A stretch of 64,000 bases of DNA from Bacteroidota bacterium (GCA_019637975.1 JAHBUR010000008.1:1-64000), one strand, 5' to 3'; positions 8,163 to 17,806 are shown, counted from the stretch's first letter. Numbers and translations are program-made. Notes: generated from the sequence alone by a model not told the origin.

Positions 8163-10322
8163 ATGCCCGATATCAGCCTCAGTTTCACATCTTCAGCGTT
8201 CATCGTTCTTCTCCTCGTTCTCATTGCGGTCGCGATATCCATTCTGTTCTACCGCCGGACAGTTCCGCCGGTGCCTCCTGCAAAACGCTATCTGCTCATC
8301 GCCCTTCGGGCCGCCGCCCTTTCGTTGTTGCTGATTTTCCTGTTCGAGCCGCTGCTTCGTCTTATCACCACATCCACCCAAAAGCCGGTTCTTGCTGTTC
8401 TTGTTGATAACAGCAAGAGCATGACGATCAACGACAACGCCGGGGACAGGCTGGCGCAAGCGCGTAGCATCCTCTCGAACAACGCACTCCGTGAGGCAAG
8501 TGGAAAGGGTGAGGTACGCTACTACGCCTTCGGGACTCGTACGAAGCAGAATGAGGAGACGGACTCACTCCGGTTTGATGACGACGCAACGGATATGATT
8601 GCCGCGTTGAGAATGGTTGCGGAGGAGAAGGAACGGCTTAACATCGGCGCGGTGGTGATGCTGACAGACGGCAGCTACAATCTCGGCCAGAATCCCGTGT
8701 ACGAAGCGGAACACCTCGGCATTCCGCTCTTTACAATCGGTGTTGGCGATTCAACTGAACAGAAGGATGTTCTCATCACAAAAATCGTTACGAACGATCT
8801 CGTGTACAACGAAACCGAAGTGCCGGTTGACGTGACGATCAAGAGTTCCGGGTATGCGAACGAGAAGGTGGAAGTGATTCTCTCCGACGGGACACGGGAG
8901 TTGGGCAGAACGCAGGTTGTTCTGCAGGAGGGAACGCGGGAATACAGCGTCCGTCTCACCTACACGCCGGAAGGTGAAGGTGTGAAGAGATATACAGTCC
9001 GCATTTCTCAACTTCCGGGTGAACTGACAACGGCAAACAACCAGCGGACATTTCTTGCGCGCATACTCAAAAGCAAGTTGCGCGTTCTTTTGCTTGCCGG
9101 TACGCCCTCCCCGGATCTTTCCATCGTCAAACAGACGCTGAGCGAGGATAGGAACATTGATGTTCTCTCCCTCACCCACAAATCTCCTTCAGTATTCTAC
9201 GAGCGCCCGCTGACATCGCAACTGCTCGACTCATCAGATTGCATTGTGCTGATAGGATTTCCGATTGCCGGCGTCGCAGACGCAACAATGGAAATGACCA
9301 GGGCGTCCATCGAAAGGAAGGCAACGCCCTTGTTCTTCATCAACGGCAGGTCTGTTGACAGCCGGAAGCTTGCGCCGCTCAGTCCGTTGTTGCCGTTTTC
9401 AGACGCCAACCCCGTGCAGAATGAACAACTCGTCTTCATTGAACCTGCAGCAGCGCAACGAAACCACCCGATCCTCGCCACGAATACGGAGGAAGGAATA
9501 GCGAGCTGGAGCCGTTTACCTCCCATCTACAGATTGCAGACAGCTTACAGAATAAAATCGGAGGCGACAGTTCTTGCAACCGTCAAGATCAATAACATTG
9601 TACTGAACGAGCCGCTTATCGCAATCCGCAGCGTGAACCGGCAGAAGTCGATGGCAATACTCGGCTACGGCATCTGGCGCTGGCGGTTGATGGCACAGGG
9701 AAATCCGCAGACGGAAAAACTCTTCGCCACATTCCTCTCCAACAGCATCCGCTGGCTCAGCACACGTGACGACAGTCGTCCGGTGAAGGTCACTCCGTTG
9801 AAGCCTGAATTCTCCCAGGGCGAGCCGGTGGAGTTTGTCGGACAAGTGTATGACGCGAGCGCCAATCCGGTGGAGAATGCGCAAGTGAAGGTCGCGGCGG
9901 AACACGAAGGCAAGCAGTTCGAGACCACCCTTCGCCCCATCGGCAATGGAAGATATGAAGGGACTCTCGAAGGACTCGACAAGGGCGACTACACATTCAA
10001 GTCCGTTGCAACAATTGACGGACAGGCATTAGGCGAAGATCGGGGAAGATTCACGGTCGGCGAACTTGACTTGGAGTTTCAGGATACACGCATGAATGTG
10101 CAGTTGTTGCGCCAGCTTGCAGCCCGAACAAACGGCGAATTCCTTCTTCCCTCGCAAATATCCGGACTTCCCTCCCGCATCAACTCGCTTGCATCATTTG
10201 CTCCGCGGGAAGTGCATGATGCGCGTGAGTTCGAATTGTGGAATTGGAAGTACATGCTCGCGCTTGTTGTTCTTCTGTTTGCCGTTGAGTGGTTTGTGAG
10301 AAAACGAAGCGGCATGCTGTAG
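8163..10322 (+). CDS. Membrane-anchored VWA-domain protein (MoxR partner)
   Basis: A 719-residue protein with two N-terminal membrane segments (about residues 10-28 and 42-65), a VWA domain starting at VLVDNSKSM (metal-site DxSxS, about residue 80) with MLTDGSYNLG as the second loop, and a C-terminal membrane segment (about 695-712) ending in a short basic tail. Between them, around 280-450, is a Rossmann-like stretch (LRVLLLAGTPSPDLSIVKQT) of the kind found in amidotransferase-like VWA proteins, then Ig-like beta regions. It likely works with the upstream MoxR ATPase at the inner membrane. Substrates are unknown. The gap to moxR is filled by a heptad-phased repeat. Confidence 0.85.
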   Translation: MPDISLSFTSSAFIVLLLVLIAVAISILFYRRTVPPVPPAKRYLLIALRAAALSLLLIFLFEPLLRLITTSTQKPVLAVLVDNSKSMTINDNAGDRLAQARSILSNNALREASGKGEVRYYAFGTRTKQNEETDSLRFDDDATDMIAALRMVAEEKERLNIGAVVMLTDGSYNLGQNPVYEAEHLGIPLFTIGVGDSTEQKDVLITKIVTNDLVYNETEVPVDVTIKSSGYANEKVEVILSDGTRELGRTQVVLQEGTREYSVRLTYTPEGEGVKRYTVRISQLPGELTTANNQRTFLARILKSKLRVLLLAGTPSPDLSIVKQTLSEDRNIDVLSLTHKSPSVFYERPLTSQLLDSSDCIVLIGFPIAGVADATMEMTRASIERKATPLFFINGRSVDSRKLAPLSPLLPFSDANPVQNEQLVFIEPAAAQRNHPILATNTEEGIASWSRLPPIYRLQTAYRIKSEATVLATVKINNIVLNEPLIAIRSVNRQKSMAILGYGIWRWRLMAQGNPQTEKLFATFLSNSIRWLSTRDDSRPVKVTPLKPEFSQGEPVEFVGQVYDASANPVENAQVKVAAEHEGKQFETTLRPIGNGRYEGTLEGLDKGDYTFKSVATIDGQALGEDRGRFTVGELDLEFQDTRMNVQLLRQLAARTNGEFLLPSQISGLPSRINSLASFAPREVHDAREFELWNWKYMLALVVLLFAVEWFVRKRSGML

Positions 10323-10368
10323 TTGATACTGCGCGGAAGTTTTCCTACTTTCTTCCTGAGGTCACTGT

Positions 10369-10686
10369 ATGAGAAATTTCGGACGGCTTGTTCGAGCATG
10401 GCTCAGCGGCAGGTACAGGGTGTTTCCCTGGCGAAGCCTGTTTGTATTCATCCTCGTCGCCCTCTACGCCGTCAATCCGTTTGACATCATTCCTGATTTC
10501 ATTCCCTTCGTTGGCGTAATCGACGATGCAGCCATGCTGGCCTTTCTCATCCGTTCATTGATGAAGGATGTGGAGAAGTTCCTGGACTGGGAGAATGCAA
10601 CGCGATCCGGCAAGGATGTGGTTGACGCGGAATTCGAAGTAGTCAGTGAAGATGGTGGAACAGTCAAAGGAAAGCTGAAATCATAG
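10369..10686 (+). CDS. DUF1232 (YkvA-like) membrane protein
   Basis: A 105-residue protein with the DUF1232 signature: a hydrophobic helix (FVFILVALYAVNPFDIIPDF) followed by IPFVGVIDDAAMLAFLIRSL. The family is small, membrane-associated and of unknown function. The C-terminal tail is acidic and polar. It sits 46 bp after the VWA gene and is followed by a strong terminator at 10712-10745, so it probably ends the transcription unit that starts near 2487 or within it. Confidence 0.8.
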   Translation: MRNFGRLVRAWLSGRYRVFPWRSLFVFILVALYAVNPFDIIPDFIPFVGVIDDAAMLAFLIRSLMKDVEKFLDWENATRSGKDVVDAEFEVVSEDGGTVKGKLKS

Positions 10687-10711
10687 CTTCTGAGTATTAT
10701 GCTGGAGGCAG

Positions 10712-10745
10712 AAAAAGCCCGCTCCATTTCTGAAGCGGGCTTTTT
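10712..10745. terminator. Rho-independent terminator, copy 1 (bidirectional)
   Basis: Arms AAAAAGCCCGCT and AGCGGGCTTTTT (12 bp) around a 10-nt loop, with T runs on both strands. It lies between two convergent genes, DUF1232 (plus) and the Ig-like lipoprotein (minus). A 36-bp stretch including it recurs exactly at 11558-11593. Confidence 0.9.
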
Positions 10746-10762
10746 ATTGTCGATCAGCATTT

Positions 10763-11506
10763 TTACGGCTTGGTATGAAAGACAAGATGAAAGTCCTGTT
10801 CAAGGGTGTCTCCGTCATAGTCGTGCATGCTGCGAAAGAGAGTAAGAGTGTACGTTCTGTACGGCTCAAGATTGTACACAAGGAGGCACATTCCCTTTTT
10901 CATGGGCGGGCGGCAGTTGATGAAATAGCAGCCATCCGAGACTTGTGCCGGTGAACTGACACTGAAGTACAGTTCTTGGAGAACGGGAATGTAATCGTTC
11001 AATGAGAAGTTGCAGAAGATGTGGCTTTCGCCCCGAAGGCTGACCGTATCACTATGCTGAATGCTTGTCCAGAGTACGCGCAGCGGGGCGGGATTCGGCT
11101 CAACAGTAAAGCGAAGTACAACCGAATCTTTCAGCATCCTCCCGGATGTATCCAGAAGACCCCGGGGAATCACGACCTCTACTGTTCTCTCCGCCTTCCA
11201 GAGCAGGGCTTGATACTTTGCAATACTCAGATTCCGGCAAACAAGATCTATGCAAGCCCCCGTTGCCACCGTGTCATCGACATATCGGGAGCTGATCTTG
11301 TCAAGTTCCTCACTGGAGACTCCGTAGTTGAACTGCACGAGGACGGGCGTCCCTCGCTCAACCCACACGCTCCCGTTAGCCGGCTGGATGGATACAATCT
11401 CCAGGAACTTTGATTCTTCCTGAATCGGAGGCCGGACATTCTCTTCCTTGCAAGCGGTGATGCAGAGCGCAAGGAGAAACGCTGGAAGCAAACTGTATGA
11501 TCTCAT
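10763..11506 (-). CDS. Lipoprotein with an Ig-like (SbsA/Big_5-type) domain
   Basis: A 247-residue protein with a signal peptide and lipobox LCITAC at residues 14-19. The region from about 35 (IVSIQPANGSVWVERGTPVLVQFNYGV) to about 135 (VVLRFTVEPNP) reads like a bacterial Ig-like domain: an 'N-G-S-x-V' opening, a 'P-V-L-V-x-F-N' strand and a closing 'LRFTV' strand. The remainder has beta character and several Cys. A GGAG site 9 bp before the ATG at 11506 supports this start; a longer frame opening inside the neighbouring terminator is rejected. The substrate is unknown. The gene is bracketed by two identical terminators, a sign of an insulated one-gene unit or of an inserted cassette. Confidence 0.65.
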   Translation of the reverse strand: MRSYSLLPAFLLALCITACKEENVRPPIQEESKFLEIVSIQPANGSVWVERGTPVLVQFNYGVSSEELDKISSRYVDDTVATGACIDLVCRNLSIAKYQALLWKAERTVEVVIPRGLLDTSGRMLKDSVVLRFTVEPNPAPLRVLWTSIQHSDTVSLRGESHIFCNFSLNDYIPVLQELYFSVSSPAQVSDGCYFINCRPPMKKGMCLLVYNLEPYRTYTLTLFRSMHDYDGDTLEQDFHLVFHTKP

Positions 11507-11557
11507 CTCAAAGTTCTCCACGAAGTATACAGAGCACAAGGAACTCGAAATCAGACG

Positions 11558-11590
11558 AAAAGCCCGCTCCATTTCTGAAGCGGGCTTTTT
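11558..11590. terminator. Rho-independent terminator, copy 2 (downstream of maeB)
   Basis: Same stem-loop as at 10712-10745: arms AAAAGCCCGCT and AGCGGGCTTTT with the same 10-nt loop and flanking T runs. It is placed just after the maeB stop on the minus strand and before the start of the Ig-like lipoprotein gene. Identity with copy 1 continues for 36 bp including loop and tail. Confidence 0.9.
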
Positions 11591-11603
11591 ATTTCACAGC
11601 GTG

Positions 11604-13919
11604 TTACTCGTACACCGTCTCGAGTCGGGGCGATACCTTTCCCAACCGTTCGGTACCTTCTCCGCCGGGCTCCTGCGCATCGCGCACGGCCATTGCGGCC
11701 ACGTTCACAATATCCGCAACTTCATTGCCGGGAATGAGCAGATAGACGGGCTTCCGCATACCAATCAGCATGGGGCCGTAGAGTTCAGCTCCGCCTAACT
11801 TCGCCAGCAGCTTGTAGGCAATGTTCGCCGATTCGAGGTTCGGCATCACAAGCAGGTTAGCGCCGCCCTTCAATGTGCTGAACGGATACAGCGATTCGAT
11901 GATCTCGGGAGACACAGCGGTATCCGCCATCATCTCACCATCAACCATCAATTCCGGCGCACGCTTCTTCACGAGCTCTGCCGCCTTCGCCATTTTCATA
12001 GCCGAAGGATGCTGTGTACTGCCGAAGTTGCTGAACGAAAGCATCGCAATCCGCGGCACGATGTCAAAACTGCGGACTTTGTCCGCTGCGAGAATGGCAA
12101 TCTCGGCAAGCTGTTCGGCCGTCGGATCGAAATTCACCGTTGCGTCGGCGATGAACCGGACGTCGTTCTTGAAGATGAGCATGTACATGCCGGCAATAGT
12201 ACTGATACCGGGCTTTGGCTTGATAATCTGGAGTGCGGGACGGATCGTCTCGGGATAGTGTTGCGTCAATCCGGCCACAAGTCCATCGGCGTCGCCGGTG
12301 TTCACCATCATCATGCCGTAGTCAATGGGGCGCTGGAGATGGTTGCGAGCGTCCTTCAGCGTCATGCCTTTGCGTTTGCGCATGTCGTAGAACTTGCTCA
12401 CGTACTCGTCGAATTTTTGTGCATGCAGCGGATCGACAACTTCCACGCCTTCCAGATCGAGATCGAGCATTTTGATTTTCTCAGCGATCGTCTCTTTGTT
12501 TCCGAGCAGAATCGGCTTTGCGATTTCCTCGTCGAGAATAATCTGGCTTGCGCGCAATACCTTCTCTTCCATTCCTTCCGGAAATACGATCCGTTTCGGC
12601 GCTTTTTGTGCCTTATGAATTGTGGCGCGCATGATTTCCTTGCCGCGTCCGAACCGGCTTTCGAGCGAGTCGCGATATGCGTCGAGGTTCTCGATCGGTT
12701 TGCGGGCAACGCCGGTTTCCATTGCCGCCTTCGCAACAGCCGGGGCTTCCCACAACAGAACACGCGGATCGAGCGGCTTGGGAATAATATATTCGCGCCC
12801 GAACTTGATCGGCTTGCCGCCGTATGCTTTGATGACGGAATCGGGAACATCTTCTTTGGCGAGGGACGCCAGCGCATGTGCCGCCGCAAGTTTCATTTCG
12901 TCGTTGATGGCACTTGCCATGCAATCGAGGGCGCCGCGGAAAATGAACGGGAATCCGAGAACGTTATTCACCTGGTTCGGATAGTCGGAGCGGCCTGTTG
13001 CCATGAGAACGTCGCTGCGTGCTGCAAGCGCATCTTCGGGCGTAATTTCGGGATCCGGATTTGCCATCGCGAAGATGATGGGATTATCCGCCATGCTCTT
13101 GACCATTTCCTTCGTGACAACGCCCTTCACGGAAACGCCCGCAAACACGTCGGCACCTTTCATTGCGTCTTCAAGCGTCCGTGCGTCGGTTTCAATGGCG
13201 AAGAATTCTTTGTAGGGATTCATTCCGTCTTTGCGTCCCTTGTACACAACGCCCTTCGTATCGACGAGAATCAGATTCTCCCGCTTCACACCCAACGTTA
13301 CATAGAACTTTGCGCAGGCTATTCCTGCCGCGCCCGCGCCGCTGAATACCACCTTCACGTCTTCGAGCTTTTTGCCGACAAGTTCCAACGCGTTCAGCAA
13401 TCCGGCTCCGGAGATGATCGCCGTTCCGTGCTGATCATCGTGGAACACCGGGATGTTCATTTGCTTCTTCAACTCTTCTTCAATACGGAAACATTCCGGC
13501 GCCTTGATGTCTTCCAGATTGATACCGCCGAATGTCGGTTCCAGCGCTTTCACGATCTTGATGATCTCCTCGGGATCGTGTGTGTCAAGCTCGATGTCGA
13601 ACACATCGATATCGGCAAATCTCTTGAACAGAACTCCCTTTCCTTCCATCACCGGTTTGCCTGCTGCGGCTCCGATATCGCCGAGACCCAACACGGCGGT
13701 GCCATTGGAAATAACGGCGACGAGATTTCCTTTCGCCGTATACTTGTAGACATCCGCCGGATTCGCCGCAATTTCGCGGCACGGCTCGGCAACGCCGGGT
13801 GTATAAGCAAGCGAAAGATCACGCTGCGTCGCGCACGACTTCGTGATCGTAACCTCGATCTTGCCTTTTCGCCCCTGGCTGTGGTAGTCAAGCGCGTCTT
13901 GTTTTCGTATCATTGCCAT
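11604..13919 (-). CDS. maeB: NADP-dependent malic enzyme with phosphotransacetylase-like C-terminal domain
   Basis: Decarboxylates malate to pyruvate with NADP reduction. The 771-residue length fits the MaeB class (E. coli 759). The N-terminal half has [12 protein letters not shown], the NAD(P)-binding [12 protein letters not shown] and [15 protein letters not shown]. The C-terminal third (from about residue 430, [19 protein letters not shown]) is the phosphotransacetylase-like regulatory domain. An AAGGAGG site sits 7 bp before the ATG at 13919; a second ATG two codons later is less well spaced. The gene stands alone, with a terminator right after it. With two pckA genes and an aminotransferase elsewhere in the window it belongs to the PEP-pyruvate-malate node. 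Confidence 0.95.
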   Translation of the reverse strand: MAMIRKQDALDYHSQGRKGKIEVTITKSCATQRDLSLAYTPGVAEPCREIAANPADVYKYTAKGNLVAVISNGTAVLGLGDIGAAAGKPVMEGKGVLFKRFADIDVFDIELDTHDPEEIIKIVKALEPTFGGINLEDIKAPECFRIEEELKKQMNIPVFHDDQHGTAIISGAGLLNALELVGKKLEDVKVVFSGAGAAGIACAKFYVTLGVKRENLILVDTKGVVYKGRKDGMNPYKEFFAIETDARTLEDAMKGADVFAGVSVKGVVTKEMVKSMADNPIIFAMANPDPEITPEDALAARSDVLMATGRSDYPNQVNNVLGFPFIFRGALDCMASAINDEMKLAAAHALASLAKEDVPDSVIKAYGGKPIKFGREYIIPKPLDPRVLLWEAPAVAKAAMETGVARKPIENLDAYRDSLESRFGRGKEIMRATIHKAQKAPKRIVFPEGMEEKVLRASQIILDEEIAKPILLGNKETIAEKIKMLDLDLEGVEVVDPLHAQKFDEYVSKFYDMRKRKGMTLKDARNHLQRPIDYGMMMVNTGDADGLVAGLTQHYPETIRPALQIIKPKPGISTIAGMYMLIFKNDVRFIADATVNFDPTAEQLAEIAILAADKVRSFDIVPRIAMLSFSNFGSTQHPSAMKMAKAAELVKKRAPELMVDGEMMADTAVSPEIIESLYPFSTLKGGANLLVMPNLESANIAYKLLAKLGGAELYGPMLIGMRKPVYLLIPGNEVADIVNVAAMAVRDAQEPGGEGTERLGKVSPRLETVYE

Positions 13920-14127
13920 GATGTAGCCTCCTTGTGAAAGTTCCTCAAAGCCAATCCGGCAATCTCAGCGGGGTACCGGAGATGCGGGGCTGGGTATTGG
14001 CTCGTGATGATTTGTTGAATGAGAGATAGACATGCTAATTCGTCTATATTTGGGTCAAAGCCTGTGCCACCAAGAAACAAGGAATGGAATTGAATTTCAA
14101 CCTGTTGGCTGGCCCCATTTCCCACTT

Positions 14128-14158
14128 TTGACAATCAAAAATGCGGTTTTCCTACAAT
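14128..14158 (+). promoter_or_regulatory. Putative promoter of the Ste24-like protease gene
   Basis: TTGACA (14128-14133) and TACAAT (14153-14158) are separated by 19 bp, about 30-60 bp before the candidate start codons. The spacing is a little long. The 270-bp gap from 13920 also must hold the maeB promoter on the other strand, which I could not place with confidence. Confidence 0.4.
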
Positions 14159-14189
14159 TGATTTTCCTGCGTGATTTGCGTAGAATTTC

Positions 14190-15326
14190 ATGTTGAAGAC
14201 TATCAAGAGTTCAAGTACTATGACATCAGCAGATCCGGCAAAGGCCAAACAGTACAGCCGCACAAAGCTCGTGCTCGGGATTACCTCATCCGCGCTCTCG
14301 TTTGCACTTCTGCTTGTCATCGTTCTGTCGGGTGTTTCGGTGGAGTTGAGAAATTGGGCACATTCTCTTTTCTCGCTCGACTACGCAGCGATTGTTCTCT
14401 TTTTGCTGGCATTGGGCATCATGCAATCGTTCGTCACGCTGCCGATAGGCTTCTATTCAGGATTCATTGTTGAACATCGCTACAATCTCTCCAACCAGAC
14501 CTTCGGGCGGTGGGTATGGGAACGCGTGAAGGGATTACTGGTCGGGGCTCCGCTCATGCTTGCAGTTGTGCTGGTTCTCTACTATTGCCTGAAGACGTAC
14601 GGCGAATGGTGGTGGCTTCCGGTGAGCATCGCGCTTACCTTTTTCTCTCTTGTTCTGGCGCGAATTGTTCCGACGTTCATCATGCCGCTCTTTTACAGGT
14701 TTACGCCCATCGAAAGCGGTTCGCTCAAAGAACGCATTATGAATTTGTGTGAGAAGGCGGGCGTGCGTATCGACGGGATCTTCTCATTCAACATGAGCAA
14801 GAACACGAAGAAGGCAAACGCGGGCTTCACCGGAATCGGGAAATCGAAACGCATCATTCTCGGTGACACGCTGATGCAGGAATTTTCGGAGGAGGAAATC
14901 GAAACGGTGTTCGCTCATGAACTGGGACATTACACGCACAAGCACATCCTCATCGGAATCGCGGTCGGCATGTGTTCAACGTTTGCCGGACTCTATGTAA
15001 CATCGAAGCTGTATGCACTTTCGTTGGGATGGTTCGGATTTGCATCGGTAGCGGATGTGGCGGCCTTGCCGATATTGGGATTGTGGCTTTCGGTGTTCGG
15101 ATTGGTGACATCGCCGTTGGGAAATGTTCTTTCGCGCAAGCACGAACGCGAAGCAGACAGATATGCCGTCACGACAACCAAGAACAAGCACGCATTCATC
15201 TCCGCATTGCTCAAGCTGGCGGATACGAATCTTGCCGATCCGGAGCCGCATCCGGTTATCGAGTTCCTGTTCTACAGCCACCCGTCGATTGCGCGGCGTA
15301 TTGCATTGGTGGAATCGCTGAATTGA
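14190..15326 (+). CDS. M48-family membrane metalloprotease (Ste24/HtpX-like)
   Basis: An integral membrane zinc protease of up to 378 residues. The zinc motif HELGH (VFAHELGHYTHKH, about residue 249) and the third ligand in EREADRYA are intact. Several hydrophobic segments flank the catalytic region and the N-terminal layout (SFVTLPIGFYSGFIVEHRYNLS) resembles Ste24/CAAX prenyl protease 1 rather than short HtpX. In bacteria such proteins probably clear damaged membrane proteins (family knowledge). The start is uncertain: ATG 14190 or ATG 14220, neither with a strong ribosome site. The stop is one base from the plsC start, so the two are likely coupled. Confidence 0.85.
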   Translation: MLKTIKSSSTMTSADPAKAKQYSRTKLVLGITSSALSFALLLVIVLSGVSVELRNWAHSLFSLDYAAIVLFLLALGIMQSFVTLPIGFYSGFIVEHRYNLSNQTFGRWVWERVKGLLVGAPLMLAVVLVLYYCLKTYGEWWWLPVSIALTFFSLVLARIVPTFIMPLFYRFTPIESGSLKERIMNLCEKAGVRIDGIFSFNMSKNTKKANAGFTGIGKSKRIILGDTLMQEFSEEEIETVFAHELGHYTHKHILIGIAVGMCSTFAGLYVTSKLYALSLGWFGFASVADVAALPILGLWLSVFGLVTSPLGNVLSRKHEREADRYAVTTTKNKHAFISALLKLADTNLADPEPHPVIEFLFYSHPSIARRIALVESLN

Positions 15327-15327
15327 A

Positions 15328-16041
15328 ATGAAGAAGATCATCGGCTCCCTCAGGTTTTTGGGCTTGTTTTCGCTTTCGATGTTCTTCGCAAGCATTATTC
15401 TGCTGACACTCATCTTTACACGAAGTTCACGGGTGTTTCATGGATATTGCAGAATGTGGGCGAGAAGCGTATTGTTCGTGTGCGGAGTGAAGGTCACGGT
15501 TCGGGGCGTTGAGCATCTCCGCAACGGAAACGGTTTCGTCTATGTTTCAAATCATGCGGGAATGTTCGATATTCCCTCGGTGATTGCGGGCATCCCCGAT
15601 CAAATCCGAATTGTGTATAAGAAAGAGTTGGAGAAGATACCGATCTTCGGTTGGGGATTGAAATTCGGCAGTTACATTGCCATTGATCGGGGACGCGGAG
15701 TGCAGGCACAGCGAAGTCTGGAAGAAGCCATCGGCAAAATCCGCAACGGCGAATCGGTGTTGCTGTTTGCGGAAGGGACGCGAACGTTGGATGGGAAGTT
15801 GCAGTCGTTCAAGCGCGGGGCGTTTCACATTGCGGTACAAGCGGGCGTTCCGGTTGTTCCGCTGACCATCAACGGGAGTTTCACAATTCTTCCGAAACAT
15901 TCAATCAGCATCAATCCGGGACATGTTGAACTGATTCTCGACACACCGATTCACCTGACCGGACAACAGGGCAAGGAATCCGAACTCACACTCATGGAGG
16001 AAGTACATGCGGCAATCGAGAAGCATTATGTCAACCAGTAA
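15328..16041 (+). CDS. plsC: 1-acyl-sn-glycerol-3-phosphate acyltransferase
   Basis: Adds the second acyl chain to lysophosphatidic acid in phospholipid synthesis. The 237-residue protein has an N-terminal membrane helix (residues about 6-32), the catalytic HX4D motif in SNHAGMFD, and the substrate motif FAEGTRT. An internal PVVPLTINGS matches the third conserved block of the family. It begins right after the Ste24-like gene and its end overlaps the following lipoprotein gene by 14 bp, so the three form one unit. Confidence 0.9.
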   Translation: MKKIIGSLRFLGLFSLSMFFASIILLTLIFTRSSRVFHGYCRMWARSVLFVCGVKVTVRGVEHLRNGNGFVYVSNHAGMFDIPSVIAGIPDQIRIVYKKELEKIPIFGWGLKFGSYIAIDRGRGVQAQRSLEEAIGKIRNGESVLLFAEGTRTLDGKLQSFKRGAFHIAVQAGVPVVPLTINGSFTILPKHSISINPGHVELILDTPIHLTGQQGKESELTLMEEVHAAIEKHYVNQ

Positions 16042-16747
16042 TCGCTTTTTCTATCTTTTCGTTCTTTCAATTCTCGCATTCGCATCATGCACGAAGGAGA
16101 CCCTCGAACCGCAATCCGAGCGAACTACGTTGGGACACATACTGTTAACCGTCGTTACGTCACTTCCCAACCCGAATGATTTCCAATTTCGCGGACGGGT
16201 TGAGGGATTCGGCGGCAGCGGCGATACGTTGCTCACGGTACCGGGCGTCGGCACGTTCAATCACTACACGGCATTACGCGACACGCTCACCGGCGACACG
16301 GCGTGGGTGTACTATACACTTCCCCCCGGCGAACGGCTGAAGGTGGACACGACGTCACGAACGGTTCTGATTTACAAGAAAACCGACGCAGGCTTCGCGT
16401 TGATTCTCAAAAGCAAAAACGATAGCTTGATTGCCATGGTGAACACGCTTCCGCCGGCGGAACTCGACACACTCTTCACAAAGGCAGGCGAGCAGCGTTT
16501 CCGTGTTGTGGTGGGCACCGAGTTGTACACTTCCCGCAACACGCCGTGCGGCCGCGAAGGGGACTACAACATGATGTTCTCGTCAGCCGAAGGGTCGGCA
16601 AACATACCCCCGGGGCGCAGCGGGTTGCTGCAAACCGGCGACAAGATCTACAACGTTTCGAACGTTCTTAACACGCAGATTATCAAAGATTTGGGAAGCT
16701 GTTCGAACTTCCGGTCTGCGTTCCAGTTTATGATTCTCCAGCAGTAA
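16028..16747 (+). CDS. Lipoprotein of unknown function
   Basis: A 239-residue protein with a signal peptide and lipobox AFASC near residue 20. No family recognised. It contains beta-rich segments (GHILLTVVTSLPNPNDFQF, GDTAWVYYTLPPGERLKV) and a central motif RVVVGTELYTS. The start at 16028 is preferred over an upstream ATG at 16007 because it puts the signal peptide at the N-terminus. The gene overlaps plsC and ends 10 bp before gatC, so it is probably expressed with them. Four cysteines besides the lipid-anchor one could form disulfides outside the cytoplasm. Confidence 0.7.
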   Translation: MSTSNRFFYLFVLSILAFASCTKETLEPQSERTTLGHILLTVVTSLPNPNDFQFRGRVEGFGGSGDTLLTVPGVGTFNHYTALRDTLTGDTAWVYYTLPPGERLKVDTTSRTVLIYKKTDAGFALILKSKNDSLIAMVNTLPPAELDTLFTKAGEQRFRVVVGTELYTSRNTPCGREGDYNMMFSSAEGSANIPPGRSGLLQTGDKIYNVSNVLNTQIIKDLGSCSNFRSAFQFMILQQ

Positions 16748-16757
16748 TTCACAACCG

Positions 16758-17051
16758 ATGGCAGTAACACTGAACGACGTTGAGTATGTTGCACGGCTTG
16801 CCCGTCTTTCTTTTTCGGAGGATGAAAAGGAAACACTGACGCATCAGCTGAACGACATTCTCACATACATGGAACAACTCAACTCTCTCGATACAACAAA
16901 CGTTGAACCGCTTGCGCATGTGATCGAGTTGAAGAATGTTTTTCGTGAGGATGAGATCAGGAGCGGCGTTTCGCAGAACGAGGCCTTGAAGAACGCCCCT
17001 GCGACAAGCGGAGAGTTTTTCAAAGTGCCGAAAGTTGTCGGCCCGCGATGA
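16758..17051 (+). CDS. gatC: Asp-tRNA(Asn)/Glu-tRNA(Gln) amidotransferase subunit C
   Basis: GatC bridges GatA and GatB in the amidotransferase that converts misacylated Glu-tRNA(Gln) or Asp-tRNA(Asn). The 97-residue protein shows the family pattern: VEYVARLARLSFSEDE at the N-terminus, LTHQLNDILTYMEQLNSLDT, and the C-terminal LKNAPATSGEFFKVPKVV. gatA and gatB are not in the window; unlinked gatC genes are common in this superphylum (recollection). The stop overlaps the kdsB start by 4 bp. Confidence 0.93.
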   Translation: MAVTLNDVEYVARLARLSFSEDEKETLTHQLNDILTYMEQLNSLDTTNVEPLAHVIELKNVFREDEIRSGVSQNEALKNAPATSGEFFKVPKVVGPR

Positions 17052-17806
17052 CAAACACCGTTGTCATTATCCCGGCGCGCTATGCATCGCAGCGGCTTCC
17101 GGCAAAACCGCTGGCCGATATCGGTGGCAAGCCGATGATCCGGCATGTGTATGAAAGAGCGGCACAAGCAACCCTGGCAACCAAGGTTCTCGTCGCCACC
17201 GATGATCGCCGCATTGCAGATGCGGTTGAGGCGTTCGGCGGAAACGCCGCGATGACACCGGTTGATCTGCAAAGCGGCACCGACCGGGTTGCATTTGCCG
17301 CACGCAGCATCAGTGGCTCCGACATTATCGTAAACGTGCAGGGAGATGAGCCGCTGATTGCTTCCGAGATGATTGATGAGGGGATTCGCATCGTTGTGGA
17401 AAGCGATGCACAGGTCGGTACGCTGGTCAGGAAAATCGAGCAGGAAGCGGAGTTGTTCAATCCCAATATTGTGAAAGTCGCTCTCGGAAAGAACGGCACA
17501 TGTCTCTATTTTTCACGCTCGCCCATTCCGTTCGGCAGGGATGTTGCCCAAAAGGATTGGCTGAAGCAGACAGCATACTACAAGCATATCGGGCTGTATG
17601 TGTTCAGGCGGGAGTTCCTTCTCCGGTATCCGACACTCCCGCAAACCCCGCTTGAACGCGCCGAGAAGCTTGAGCAGTTACGCATTCTTGAACATGGTTA
17701 TACGATCCGGGCCGCTGTTACAGAGTACGATAGCGTACCCGTTGACACGGAGGATGATTTGAAACGCGTACGACTGGTATATCAACAACAGTATGAACGA
17801 CGCTGA
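17048..17806 (+). CDS. kdsB: 3-deoxy-manno-octulosonate cytidylyltransferase
   Basis: Makes CMP-Kdo, the activated donor for the LPS inner core. The 252 residues match the family length. Visible motifs are IPARYASQRLPAKPLADI at the N-terminus (nucleotide-binding), VATDDRRIADAVEAFGG, NVQGDEPLI, and the C-terminal VDTEDDLKRVR. Start and stop overlap neighbours by 4 bp (gatC) and 14 bp (DUF502 gene), so it is translationally coupled on both sides. It is direct evidence that the organism makes Kdo-containing LPS. Confidence 0.95.
   Translation: MTNTVVIIPARYASQRLPAKPLADIGGKPMIRHVYERAAQATLATKVLVATDDRRIADAVEAFGGNAAMTPVDLQSGTDRVAFAARSISGSDIIVNVQGDEPLIASEMIDEGIRIVVESDAQVGTLVRKIEQEAELFNPNIVKVALGKNGTCLYFSRSPIPFGRDVAQKDWLKQTAYYKHIGLYVFRREFLLRYPTLPQTPLERAEKLEQLRILEHGYTIRAAVTEYDSVPVDTEDDLKRVRLVYQQQYERR

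Noticed and set aside
11507-11572. An earlier start for the Ig-like lipoprotein inside the terminator
   Set aside because: It would translate the terminator arm and bury the signal peptide; the GGAG-preceded ATG at 11506 fits better.
12009-13937. A 642-residue open frame on the plus strand opposite maeB
   Set aside because: The minus strand encodes a complete, clearly recognisable malic enzyme over the same bases; the plus-strand translation has Cys/His-rich low-similarity character typical of an antisense shadow.
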